Part shown: positions 47,351 through 58,900 of the stretch, piece after piece | Position numbering within the stretch: position 1 is the first letter of the stretch | Layout of the letters: each line of letters begins with the position of its first letter | DNA from: Scilla litardierei | Lineage: Eukaryota > Streptophyta > Magnoliopsida > Asparagales > Asparagaceae | DNA length: 64,000 nucleotides | Direction of reading: 5' to 3' | NCBI GenBank assembly: GCA_030789695.1 | Contig: CM061133.1 | Coordinates: 98,971,128 to 99,035,127, forward strand | Program-made: the position numbers and the translations under genes | The notes under the pieces: generated by a model | What the model was told of the DNA's origin: nothing | The model's database searches: none | Seen by the model: the letters and a program-made list of their open reading frames with translations, nothing else

Positions 47351-49418
47351 CTAAACATTAGGTAACCAAACCCAAGAGGAGTTTGATTTCCTAACGTAAA
47401 TACACGAGGTGATCACATCCTTAACTAGAGAGTTGATGTAACTATCTCTCTCTTGCACACTAACCTTAGTGGGAATCCATAATCTCAAGGATTTCCTAGG
47501 CAATGGTTCTGCCTTTGCAAGAGGGAAGGATGTGGCATGCTTAGGTGTAAAAACAAATTTCTTAGCATGCAAAGAATGAGGATTTTGCTTCTTAGCAAAA
47601 AATGAAGATTCTTCATTCTTCCTCATCACCTTATGATCTACATGCTTCTTGTTGATGTTATTGTTGTACAAGAAAGCATGGTGATTCTTCTTAGGTGCTT
47701 TAGCAATATTTCTTGTATTTGCACCATAAGAGGAATTAGAGGTGGGTTTGGGAACCACATTTTGAATATAACCCAAGCCTCCTCTATGATTTGTCGGATG
47801 TTGTTTTTCCCACAAATCGTGGAGTGAATCCCTAGAATACACAAAGCTTATGAGCTTCCGGGATTCCTCTTCACATTTCAACGTAAGTTGTTGAATGTGA
47901 GCATCTAAGCTAAGGTTTTGAGCAATGAGTTTTTCATTAGAAAGACTCAATTCCTTAACTTGAAAGAGAGAAGTGTGTCTCTCACACAAGTGTCATAAAC
48001 ATGCTTTTCATCATGAATTACACTTGCAATAACTAGTTCATGCAATCTACTCTTAGCAATCTTATATTTTGTTTTTAATCTATTGTAAGAGTTGATGCAC
48101 TTACTAGCCTTTTCGGAGATCAAGTCAAAATTGATCTTGAGCTCCTCGTATGAGATCCTTTCTTCCTCGATCTCAACAACATCATCATCATCCTTGCAAG
48201 AGCTTGATGACGACTTCTCCTCCGTAGCCATGAGGCATGAATCCTCATAGGAATTGTATGCGTCAAGCCAAGCATCCAACTCTTCTTCGTTTAATCCGGA
48301 GGGGATTGGTGTAGGACCATCCATGGCTACAAAGTATGCGTGAGCATCCTCCTTTGTATCCTCTTCTTTGTTACTCGAAGTGTCCTCACTCGAATCATCA
48401 AAGGTCCCGACAAGTCCCTTCTTGTGATTTTTGGACTTGGACCTTCCTTTCCAATACTTCTTCCCTTTACCCTTGTAAGTTTCTTTGTTGGGTTTGGAAG
48501 GGCATTCGGTGGACAAGTGACCTTTTCCACTGCAAGTGTAACAAGTAGGAACCTTGTTAGAATTGGAGGCAAACTTTGACAAACACTTACCTTGCTTGCA
48601 TTTGAGGAAAGATTTGAATTGCTTGGCAAGATCCTCAATTTCTTCTCCACTTGCATCTTCTTGCTCATCTTCTTCGATAGGAGCTTCTCGATGGAATTTC
48701 CTCCTCCACTTGATTGGCTCCTCCTTGACATGGAATGCAACCCCCTTTTGCTTTTCAAGCTTCTCGGGCTTTGTTGGTTGAATCTCCTTCTTGTGTTGAA
48801 GCTTTACTTCATACGCCATGAGATTTCCAATGCACTCCTCAACGGTATATTTGGACATGTCATACGACTCCAAAATTCCGTTGGCCTTTGACTCCCAACG
48901 AGGTGTGAGAGAGTCTAGGATCTTCTCTACACGATCCTCTTGGGAAATCATCTTCCCGAGTCTCTCCAATGCGTTCACGATATCGGTGAACCTTGTGAAC
49001 ATCTCTGAAATGCTTTCGCCTTCCTGCATCTTAAACATTTCATATTTAGATCTAAACACAGTTTGTTTAGATTTCTTTACCTTCGTTGTCCCTTCATGAA
49101 AAATCTCCAAGGTGTGCCAAATACCATTTGCCATTTTCACATGGAGATGCGGTTGAACTCACTAGCTGAGAGAGCGCAATGTAATGCATTCATAGCTCTC
49201 GCATTGAACTTGATTGAGTCCTTCGCTGCCTTTGTCCTTGAAGCCGCAGGAGTAGTGGGCTTCTCAAATGGCACCTCCGTGATGTCCCATAGGTCTTGAC
49301 CCTCCATGTAGATCATCATTCTGATCTTCCAACTTGGGTAGTTGGTTCCGTTGAAGAGCGGGGGTCGAACGGTTGAGTGACCTTTTTCATGAGACGCGGA
49401 TGAGGCGGTGAATGCCAT
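47351..49418 (-). pseudogene. E6 gag polyprotein, two frameshifts
   Basis: Three frames join on the minus strand. 49418-49137 starts MAFTASSASHEKG and has the PPLFNGTNYPSWKIRM block typical of the gag N-terminus (DUF4219). 49140-47947 has the UBN2-type region (FRSKYEMFKMQEGESISEMF, DSLTPRWE), a basic stretch, and the zinc knuckle CYTCSGKGHLSTEC (CX2CX4HX4C) near its residue 200, then an acidic part. 47989-47351 is coiled-coil-like and ends with SLRLWIPTKV...SWVWLPNV and a stop. The shifts lie near 49139 and 47995. Whole length would be close to 690 residues. Gag forms the virus-like particle that packages element RNA; no protease or pol follows. This copy is probably inactive. Confidence 0.85.
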
Positions 49419-49440
49419 CGTTGCAGTATGCTTTAACCTC

Positions 49441-49452
49441 GCTCTGATACCA
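49441..49452 (-). promoter_or_regulatory. E6 primer binding site
   Basis: TGGTATCAGAGC on the minus strand, two bases inside the 5' LTR border. It is an exact match to the common plant tRNA-Met site. Confidence 0.92.
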
Positions 49453-49454
49453 AT

Positions 49455-51288
49455 TGTAGGGATCGTCTAACCCTTGCAATACTAATAACACACACTACAG
49501 GGGGGAGTGAATAGTGTAATGACAATAAAATTGTCCAATTAAAATTTAACTTGCAAATGCGGAATTATAAATGCAAGAGGAATTAAAAGGCATAATCAAT
49601 CCAAACGCAAACACAAAGTTTTACCCTGGTTCTCCAAACTTGGGTACATCCAGCCACACAAATATTCACTATAATCCCACACAGAGAAGTGAATACAAAT
49701 CTCACAAGGAGATAACTCACAAAGAGGATTTATGCCCTATACAAGGACCCAACCAATCCTACACAAGGATCAAGACTCCCACTCAGAGAATTAGGGTTAG
49801 CCCTACACTAGGACACAAGAACTCCCACAAAGAGAGTTAATTCCCACAAAGAGAATTCCCTAGTCCCACAAAGAGACAACCTCTCACAAAGAGAGAAACT
49901 CTCACAAAGAGAGTATCCTAATCCCACAAAAAGAAATAGGAAAACCAATTACACCCTGTAAAGTAAATGCTCTTACCTATGCTTTGAGATGCTTACTCAT
50001 GAATGAATGCAAGGCATGGAAGAGGATCTCCAAGTGTTGGAATATGCTTGAGAGCACTTGGATGATTTCCCTTGAGCTGGACTTCAATGCATGAAGAAAG
50101 ATGAATGCTCAAAAGAGGGAAATGAGGGCGCTTGAGAGTGGCTTATTGATCTCTTGAGATTTTCTATAGAGTCAAGAGTTATCAAGTGTTGTCAAGAGTT
50201 CTCAAGTGATGGCAGCACACTCATATATATAGGAATCCTATATCAAGCCTAAAAATCCAAAGAAACAGCCAAAAAACCAAATCTGCAACGGCTAGAAACT
50301 GGGTGAAAACGACAGGAACAGTCGACTGATGATCATGAGACAGTCGACTTATCAACGGTTAGAAAATATCCAACGGCTATAATCTGAACCAGGACAGTCG
50401 ACTGACGAAGTCAATACAGTCGACTGATAAATAGGACAGGCGCCTGTTATTCCTTCAGCAGGTGACTGCTGCAGGGGATGGATCGAAACAGAGAGCTGCA
50501 CTCTTTCTCCAATTCTTTGCACAGGCGACTGATGTTAATACTACAGTCGACTGTCAAATAGTCAGGCGACTGTACATTCTACATCAGTCGACTACTGTAA
50601 AATATGGAGAGAAGACAGAGAGATGCAGAGATTGCACTTACGCTAGACAGGCGACTGTTGGCCAAATCCCAGGCGACTGTTAGTATACAGACGACTGTAA
50701 ACAGATCGACAGACGACTGTGCGTAAAGCTCAAGTTTGAGTCAATTGAAATGTTGACTTGAGCTGTGCAAAACAGGCGACTGTAGAAGGATCTACAGGCG
50801 ACTGGAAATCACCCAGTCGGCTGCGTTTCCCTCATCAAGCGACTGCCGGAAAGCCAGAGACTCCAAATGAGTCTTTGGACAGAGTGAACCTATTGGGTTG
50901 GATTCTATGATAATCCTAAGGTTCACCAAGAGGGTTAAATGCATGTGCATGAATGAGCAAACCATCTAGCAAGGCATTACATCAACCCTAGACTCAAAAG
51001 AGAGAGAAAGCAATAAAGTAGATTACATGGATTACAATGCTTTCTTAAGAGTCTAAGTCTTCAATCTTGATGCCTTGATTGCTCTCCATCATCTCCAAGC
51101 TTTGGCACTCCTTGAGTCCAAACTTTGGCCCTTCTTCACATGATGTCCATCCTTACACCAAGTGATTAGTCTCCAAGAAAGATATCCTTGAAATAAACTG
51201 AGAGACTAAAACATGAGATTCATTAGCAACAACATAATGTTGTGATCATCATCAAAATAAGATTGGTATGAAACACCAATACTCAACA
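49455..51288 (-). repeat. E6 5' LTR
   Basis: 1834 bp, highly similar to 44576-46416, with the same TATA box, decamer cluster and hairpin array minus one unit. The high similarity means that E6 is one of the younger insertions, as its position inside E5 inside E1 also shows. Confidence 0.93.
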
Positions 51289-52850
51289 TATCTATCATTA
51301 GTAAAGGCAAAAGTAGGAGGAACTAAAAATGTGACATATTTGATATCACGGCTTCAGGATAACAATTATACAAAATGGAATAGATTGTCATATGTGTTGT
51401 AAAAGGGAGTAATTGTTGTTTCTTGGACCTAACATTTTTGGCTAATGTTGTCACCTTGCTTCTGAAGCAATAAGAAATTTGTATAACGATATTGTATTAA
51501 ATGTTAATACACAAATACACAAGTTATAGAAACTTTATCTATGGCAAAATAGACTAGGCCGTACCGTAGAGACTAAGCTTCACAAGTCACATAAAGAGGG
51601 GTCTGACCTCTCGTATTATTAAGTCAAGAGACACTTGTGAATCTTGATTCAAAGGTATGATGGCCAAAATTCCATATGTAAGACAGTGGGCGAATGAGTT
51701 GGTAAACTCGTAGTCTCGTACATACGGATGTACCCTGACCCAAGTCTAAGTTAGCCTGGATAAGTTGTTCTTATTTTATTACGACACGTGTTCTACCTGA
51801 AACACAAGTCTGATAAAATAGATAACACAATGACAGAAGTATTTGAACTGCTTCGATCTAATCGAAGAGTCGAATTATAATTCTTGTGTTATTAAAAGAA
51901 AATGTGATTTTCTCTCAGGTCAAGTCTCTTAACACATCGGTGTGTTGGAGAGCTTGAATCGTACCTTGTTAGACATGGTGTGATGCATGGCAAGTGGCTC
52001 TGGGTCACAATCCTTCCTCTGGGTTAAGTCCTAGATAGTAATGCCTAGGTCCTTGATGATGTTCTACAAGGACCTTATCAATTTGATATTCATTAAATCA
52101 ATCATAAGGAAGTTACTGGATTACTCGAGTCTCGTGAAACTAATAAGTCGAGTAAAACAACATAATTAATGATGAATTAGTCAACTTCTTGGATGCCATT
52201 CGAAGTAGTGACTCTGATCAATAACTTGATGTAATCCGAATAGGGTCCTTGCACGTGAATACAGTATGGACTTTAGTTTACGTGCCCAAGGAAAGTGTTT
52301 CCTTTGGCTGCAAGGGAATCTTCGAGTCTAGAAGATTGTTGCAGAAGAAAAATAGTGAAGTACAACTTGTGTTGGTTGAGAACAATTATCATCCTAACTC
52401 CTATAAACGAACTATGATGAAATTTTCTCACCAACAGCTGTGTACAGATTTATTCGGATGGGACTCGATGTAAATGCTCATGATGACCATGAAAATTGGA
52501 GCATTCATGTATAGTCTGTTTCTAAATATGATTTAGAAGAATGAACTTATATGAATCGGCCAAAGAGTTTTCAAGGTCAGTGGGAGCGAATATAAAACAT
52601 GCAAGGCATCATGGAGCATGAACATATGGTTTGGCAAAGTGGTCAAAGAGTTTGACACTTTATCAAAAATGATTATGAACCGACTAAATAACCAATAAAC
52701 TTATTTGGATTATTCTCATAAGGTATGATGAGCTGGAGAGATCCAGGCAAGACATTAATTATGGATTCCAAGAGACCAAGGAAATTATTTGGATAAGATT
52801 CAATTATGTGGTCTAACATAAACATAGAAACTCCTTAAGTCTATACAGTA
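51289..52850 (+). other. E5 internal region after E6, non-coding
   Basis: It continues the E5 sequence collinear with E4 (ATCATTAGTAAAGGC follows directly in E4). It includes the broken counterpart of the E4 63-codon frame at 52085-52255. No complete coding region was seen. Confidence 0.6.
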
Positions 52851-52925
52851 GACGTTTGAGCAGATTCACTCACTAAGGCTCTGTCACATGAAGTCTATAG
52901 AGACTTATGTGTAAATGCAGTATGA
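52851..52925 (+). pseudogene. E5 RNase H C-terminal relic
   Basis: The plus strand reads ADSLTKALSHEVYRDLCVNAV followed by a stop. It matches the ADPLTKALP ending of Ty1/copia RNase H and the E4 relic. The rest of pol is absent. Confidence 0.65.
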
Positions 52926-52962
52926 GATACCAGGATAAATGGGCCTGAGTGCAAGTGAGAGA

Positions 52963-54087
52963 TGTTGGGAGATAGGTTTCCCTCGAACTCGAGACAATTT
53001 ATCTCTGTGTAAGTGTACAAACATCTTAGTCAAAATAACAGTAAGCCATTTGGTAAGAACTTACCTAAGTTTAATAATAATGTAAGTATTCATTAGAACT
53101 TAGGTAAAATTCTAAGACTTAATATGAGGTTAAACAAGTATCGAAATGATGATCTCGATCATAGAGAATTGTTTGACTGTTATTAGCATAAGTCTGAAAC
53201 GTTCGTGGTCGTAGATGGTTCGAGAAAAGTATATCGAAACATCGGATAGACCATTGTGTCTTTGTCTTCACCATGGAGTGGTGAGATGATCTCATGGTCG
53301 TTTGACTTGGCGAAGTCGAAGACGAGACACATGTGTGCATTGGAGAATGAGTTCATTGAACGACCCAATAAAATGTATCATATGGTTATGATTGACCAAT
53401 CTGTCAATGATAACTCTTAGTGATGATATGTAAGTTGGTCTTTTGACTTGAGGTTATTGTACGAACCTGTGCGTGAACGGTGTCATTTAGATCACTGATC
53501 TAGCCTCGGGAAAGCCCCGTTGCAAGGTCTTTGGTTGGGTGATATTTGAAGCGTGCGAGGAGAGTAATGCCCAAGATAGGATTCGTCTCGCCTGGTCAAT
53601 GGTACTGAGTGTCGCAGTGTTAGTTCGATCTTTAGTGAAAACTCTGGCCAGAGTATGTTGGAAGAAGTCTAACATTATTTAACTAAATATCGATGGAGAT
53701 TAACCAAGTTCAAGCTGGTAGGGTTGATAGTTGACCATACCCTAGGCTTGACTAAGCGACATAGTTTTGACGAAAAGACTATAACTGTGGTATTCATCAC
53801 AGACACAGTTAGGGTGGTTCAGACAATACTCATGTCAATGAGTTAACCACATAATTATGATACCAAAATAGGGACGACACCTGCTGCTCATGGTCTTTAC
53901 CGTCTGGGGTTTCGAACCCCACCTGTAGTAGGGTCAGGTTGTAGGGTCTCACACAGAGTGAGACCTTCGTCAAGTAATAGGTAGAAATTAGGGAGAATAT
54001 GCATTTGATGCAAGGGATAGAAAACTGCAAAGAGTTTGCAGTTAGCTCCTACATTCGAGATAAATGATCCTAAGTGCAAGTGGGAGA
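52963..54087 (+). other. E5 3' module between RNase H tail and LTR
   Basis: About 1.13 kb, preceded by GAGTGCAAGTGAGAGATG and ended by AAGTGCAAGTGGGAGATG at the LTR border. It begins TGTTGGGAG, like the start of an LTR. Collinear with E4 33516-34656. No conserved protein. Confidence 0.65.
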
Positions 54088-55324
54088 TGTTGGGGATGTA
54101 TGCCCTCAGATCATTTGTATTTGATGCAAATGATTTTTTGAATAATAGATGTGGGAATTTTGCATATGATGCTAAGGGAATTAAATGTGTCGTAAAATAT
54201 TTACGTGCATATTTAATATAATAAATGCGAGGAAAAGGTTACCTTGATGACAAGATCGTCCCTGTCTAAACGCAGGTTCAAACCGCGTCAAAAACGGACA
54301 CTAAACGCACAAAATAGAGCCAAAACAGTGAAAAAGACAAATTTGGCATTGCGGGTCGGGCGCCCACCTAGTGGGCGCCCGACCCGCTTGGAGACCATGG
54401 TAGGGTTTTTTAAAACCCAGCTTTGTGCGACGGCTGTAGTTTTTGCGAAAAACTAGTTTTGGGCCATGTTTGAGTCCTCATTTGAGGGGTCAAACGAACT
54501 CGGAATGACGCGCCGTTTGTTCCTACGTGTTCACCAGTCAACCCTCATCGATTTGATTGATTGTATCGCTTGCGAAGCTCAATGTGAGGGAGAAAAAATT
54601 TGCTAAAGTTTGGCCTTTGTGAAAGGCAAAATTTAATTAATTTTTTCCTCCAAAACTTTTAGTCCTACATTGGATATGTAGTGAAAGAGAGAGGTAGGCC
54701 GCCTATATAAATAAGGGCATACTCCCCTCCTTGAAACTCATCCCAAGCTCTAGATCTGAGTAGCTCTATTAAATGTGAGCAAGTCCGGATCTGAGCTTAA
54801 ATTAAATATTCTCTTTCTCCCTAAATTTCTTCCTTGCTCCTGTTCGGGCTCTAGCAAAGCTACGAAGGAGCTCGGATCGGATCCGGCGTCTTGACGAAGG
54901 ATCCACTCCAGGTGAAATCTTCTTCGGCACATAGTTGGCTCGACAACAAAGGTGTTGCTCACCTCTAGACGTGGTGCGGTTCATGAAGCGGTTTGGCTCG
55001 GGGCACGGTTCAGCTTGGTAGAGCAGCTCGGGGCCAAAGAAGTGTTGCTAAAAATGACGCTTCGTATTCTACGAAAACGAAGTGAAAGGTATGTAGTTTA
55101 AATATTCATGCATTTATAAATTGCAATTGTTAGATTGATCTATCCTTAGGGGTTGATCGGACCCGACCCCATGATAGTAGAGATCTTGGCTAGGGTTTGT
55201 TCCCTTAAGGGCTAGACTTAAAATTGTTTTAAGTTGTTTTTTTCGCTACTGTTTTGATGACTTCGTCCGACCGACTTAGGCTGGACGTCGTATTTATGGC
55301 CCTAAGGACACAAAAAACCCTTCA
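54088..55324 (+). repeat. E5 3' LTR
   Basis: It starts TGTTGGGGATGTATG and ends CCCTTCA. TATATAAATA is at 54704. It contains a perfect 17-bp palindrome with a CTA spacer at 54351-54387. Confidence 0.92.
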
Positions 55325-55446
55325 CTGAGAATGTACCTCAGGATGATATGAAGTCGTATATAGATTCGTATGTTCGTAATGTTATATTTTCATGCGACTA
55401 TATACGGAAACCAAACTCCACTTTTGTTTGGTTTCCATATTGCTAG
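55325..55446 (+). pseudogene. E1 gag, C-terminal end
   Basis: With one copy of the E5 target duplication, the frame from 41338 continues as NVPQDDMKSYIDSYVRNVIF, then SCDYIRKPNSTFVWFPYC and TAG at 55444. This tail is similar to the end of the E6 gag (WIPTKV, YINSLVKDVI, SCIYVRKSNSSWVW), showing that E1 and E6 belong to related gag-only families. Confidence 0.8.
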
Positions 55447-55940
55447 CACTCGCAAACTTTTATTCCTTGCTTGGGTATCATGCTTTTATGCTTACTCTTG
55501 TACCCTCTATTTGTGTAAGATTGTCCATAGCTCCCATATTTGCATGTTTCATATGATTTTGGGGGAGTATGAAGTTTTGCTTACTAGCATGTTGTTTTCG
55601 TTTCATATGCAATGTTTCATGTGATTTACATTATGTTTGCATATGAATAGGTTTTATTTCAAACCCTTGGATTTTATAAATTTGGCAATTTCCCATATTT
55701 TTGATATGCCAAAGGGGGAGAAGTTGTGGTTATGTAAACATATGTACCATATGCTTTTATGCATTCTTTTGTTGGTAGTGTTTTTACATGAACACGCCCA
55801 TCAATATGCCTTATGCTTTAATTGTTCACTTTGTGCACATATACATACTGATAGGGGGAGTTTGTTAGCACACACATTGTATTTCAATGTTTATGTTATA
55901 TTTTTACATAATGTTTTGTCATTATAAAAAATGGGGAGAA
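55447..55940 (+). other. E1 3' non-coding region and purine tracts
   Basis: AGGGGGAG-like tracts occur near 55560, 55705 (CCAAAGGGGGAGAAG) and 55851. The final AAAAAATGGGGAGAA (55926-55940) at the LTR border is the probable primer for plus-strand synthesis. Confidence 0.6.
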
Positions 55941-58900
55941 TGTTGGTTCATGGGTTCATGACCAATGTTGTTTTGATGTTGATCAACATTATGTTGTGTG
56001 CTAATGTAACAACCTGTATTTTAGGCGTGTTTGATTGTGTGTGTGCCTGTATTTTTAATTTTGTTGTCCGAGTGTTCTTCGTCCGAGTGTTCTTTTCTTC
56101 TACGCGTCAACGCCAGCGCGTCTCTGTTTTTGGAAATTTTCACCCAGCTCAACTAATTACTATTACCATTAAACTAATTACTCTAACCCATATTTAATTA
56201 ACCAACCCCACACCCCTTTAATCGCCTCCCTTTGGCAGATGAGATCCGAAGAATTCGGATCTCAACTTATTACATCCTACTCTATTTTGGGACCCACTCT
56301 ATCTTGCCTGCAGACGAAGCCCATCCTCTTCCTTTGGCATCACAATCCTCATCCCCTCTCCTGTTCATCATCCCCCTTCATCAATCAATCAACCCAAAAT
56401 CAAACACAAAAATCAGAAATTGAGAGTGAAAAACAGAAATTGAAAGTGGGAAATAGATTTGAAACCATCAAATTCACTCTCTACATCTCCCAATTTTCCT
56501 CCAACAACAACCAACAAATCAAATCCATCCTCCCCTTTCCTGTTCTTCCCCCTCCCCCTCCTCCTGGCTGCAGCGACACCACCAAACCCGCGCGCACCCT
56601 GCCCTAGCTCCGCCATGCGCACCTCCGCCCACAGCCGCCCGCCACCTGTGCCCAGACCCGCAACCCCCCTGCTGAGCCGTGCGCACCTCCACCTGGAAGC
56701 CTCCGCATGCCCTTGCACCCCATCCACCCTCCTGGTCACTGCCCCCGCACACCCGCACCCCCCGCCCCACTGCCAGACCCGTGCCCTCCGCTTGCCGAGC
56801 TGTGCGCCGTCGCCCCCGTCGATCTCCCCTCTACACAAAAAAAAGAAAGAAAGAACAAGAAAGAAGAAGAGGAAACAGAGGGTTAGAGGAAAAGGTGAGC
56901 AAGAGAAGTAAGTGTATAAGTTATTTTATATAATATAATACTTATAAAATTTTATAAACATATATTAGTATAATATGTAAGTAAGATATGTAATTTATTA
57001 TATAAGGTATTAATATATTATAATATAGTTGTTAGTAGTTATTATTATATAATGTGTTATTTATTATAAATTATTTTCAGAATAACATGTTTTATATAAA
57101 TTCTTTTTAATTTGTGTTGCTAACTCACTTTGTAATACATGTGAACCCAGGTATCGTTACCGCTGATCGAACCACGTTTTTCACGACACATCGTATCGGT
57201 AACTCATCATACCCTAGCTATGGGTTTAAAAACTATAATAAATGCATGTTAAAACTAGTTTCATTTCATTTTCAAAGTGTTTCATTAGAACAGTTAGCTA
57301 AGCTTGATAAATTGCACCGTATCGTAAAAGAATCGATCGAACTATGTGTCGTACTTGACTGTAAAAGTGTTAATCTAGAAAATGACTCGTAAATTACAAA
57401 TATGGTAACATCACAGACACTTGGGGTTTTTGGGGTAACTTATAATAGCGAATGTGCGGGAGCGACCAGTTCAGTCTTTGTTGTTGTTGTTGTCCTGCTC
57501 GTCAAGTGACAAATTCACAGACATGAACCACATATTATTGAACAGTATCGTATTTGTTGCACAGTTTTGGTTTAACCCGGGTACGCATACTCTTGGTATG
57601 AGATGGACTCTTGGTTGCTCACTGTACTCCGCATTATAAGTCACGATCTAGGGTCGGCACAGTTATACTCTCGTAACCTTGTCATCTTTAATAATGTTTT
57701 CATTTAATTGCTGATAAATTGTGAAAGTTGTAAATCTACAAAGCTACGTTTCTGCTCTATTTCCATACCATTATTGTATGCACTTTTACCTCTAGTCTCT
57801 GCTAGTTTTCCATACTTGTATATTGTTTTGAATTCCATGCTAGAGATACTTGAGTTACGCCTGATTCTGGCGACCCCTTCTTTTTGTGGTGGACCTACCA
57901 GATACCTTACAGGTGGACGAGGTGACACCTTAATTAGCAGACGTCGAGCTCGCAGTTGAGTTTGACTAGGAGGATGCTGGTTACTGAGAGTGAGTGTTAG
58001 AGTGTTATGTTATCTTAAGCTTTTCATTTCCAGAGTGTGGCTTGGTGTGTATTTGTATTCGGGCTGTATTTTCCTTTTCTGTACGCTGCTGGTTTGTAAT
58101 AAGGTTGAATTTCATTTTCATGTATGAGTATTTGGCATATTTCTGCAACGGAGTCTGTATTGACTTCATTGGTGCCTAACAGGACTTGGGCATGTACCGA
58201 ACAGTAACGGGCCCCAGGAGTAGGTCGTTACAGCTAACCATCTCATTTGTTTTAGTATCAGATTAACAATTGGATTATCTTGATGAGGAGATAAAACAAT
58301 AGGTGATGGGATGATGGTGGAGATGGCTACAAGGTTTTGGAGTATTGCTTGCATGAAGAAAATTAAGATTTAATGTAGTTTTACATTTTATCTTCATTTA
58401 CTTTGCTCTTTCTTACTTGGAATATTTGTATCCTTGAATGGATGCACAACACACTCACATATGCATCATTTCCATCATAGGGTTCATTAGAAATTATGTT
58501 GAACTCATCCCATTTGGTCCATTGCTTTAAACACACATGGGTGTGTATTTTAAAGCTAGATCAGGCCCCTAGTATAGGGGCACCAGATGCCTAGCGTGTC
58601 AGCATTTTGTTCTGCTTGACACAGCCTTGGGTCAGTCGCTTGATGGTATATGACGAAGTGTCTAAATAGTGGGTCATTTGACTGGGTCCTGGACTTCAGG
58701 TGCCTGGACAGTGTGAGCAACGTTGTTATGCTCTCTGTCTGTTAGACCCATATTTGGAAGCCGTCTTAAGAAGGCTTCTCAGACGCCTACACAGTGTCCC
58801 AGACGCCTGAGTGGTGTACTCCAGATGTCTGGTTGCCTTGCATTGGAACTTCTGCAATCTGTTTCTGACTTCAAACATGTGTTAATTTTTTTGTGGTTGG

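Larger units (their letters stand above)
44576..51288 (-). mobile_element. E6: TR-GAG element (gag-only LTR retrotransposon)
   Basis: The LTRs are 51288-49455 (5' in its sense) and 46416-44576 (3'). The perfect duplication TATCT is at 44571-44575 and 51289-51293. The primer binding site TGGTATCAGAGC (minus, 49452-49441) and the purine tract AAAAAGGGGGAGAT (minus, 46430-46417) are intact. The only coding region is a gag with a CCHC knuckle, followed by about 0.9 kb of non-coding sequence. No pol is present. This is the layout described for TR-GAG elements, which must borrow polymerase functions. Confidence 0.93.
41339..55324 (+). mobile_element. E5: copia-derived non-autonomous LTR element with E6 inside
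   Basis: The LTRs are 41339-42557 and 54088-55324. The primer binding site is TGGTATCAGAGAC and the purine tract AAGTGGGAGA lies before 54088. The duplication CTAAG (41334-41338) versus CTGAG (55325-55329) has one change. Without E6 the internal region is about 4.8 kb. It is collinear with E4 and has no gag frame, only the RNase H tail. E4 and E5 are therefore two diverged families of one lineage. Confidence 0.9.

Noticed and set aside
56239..56911. Proline-rich frames of 122-150 codons in E7
   Set aside because: They sit in the C-rich leader-like part of a solo LTR, overlap each other in different frames and have no domain.
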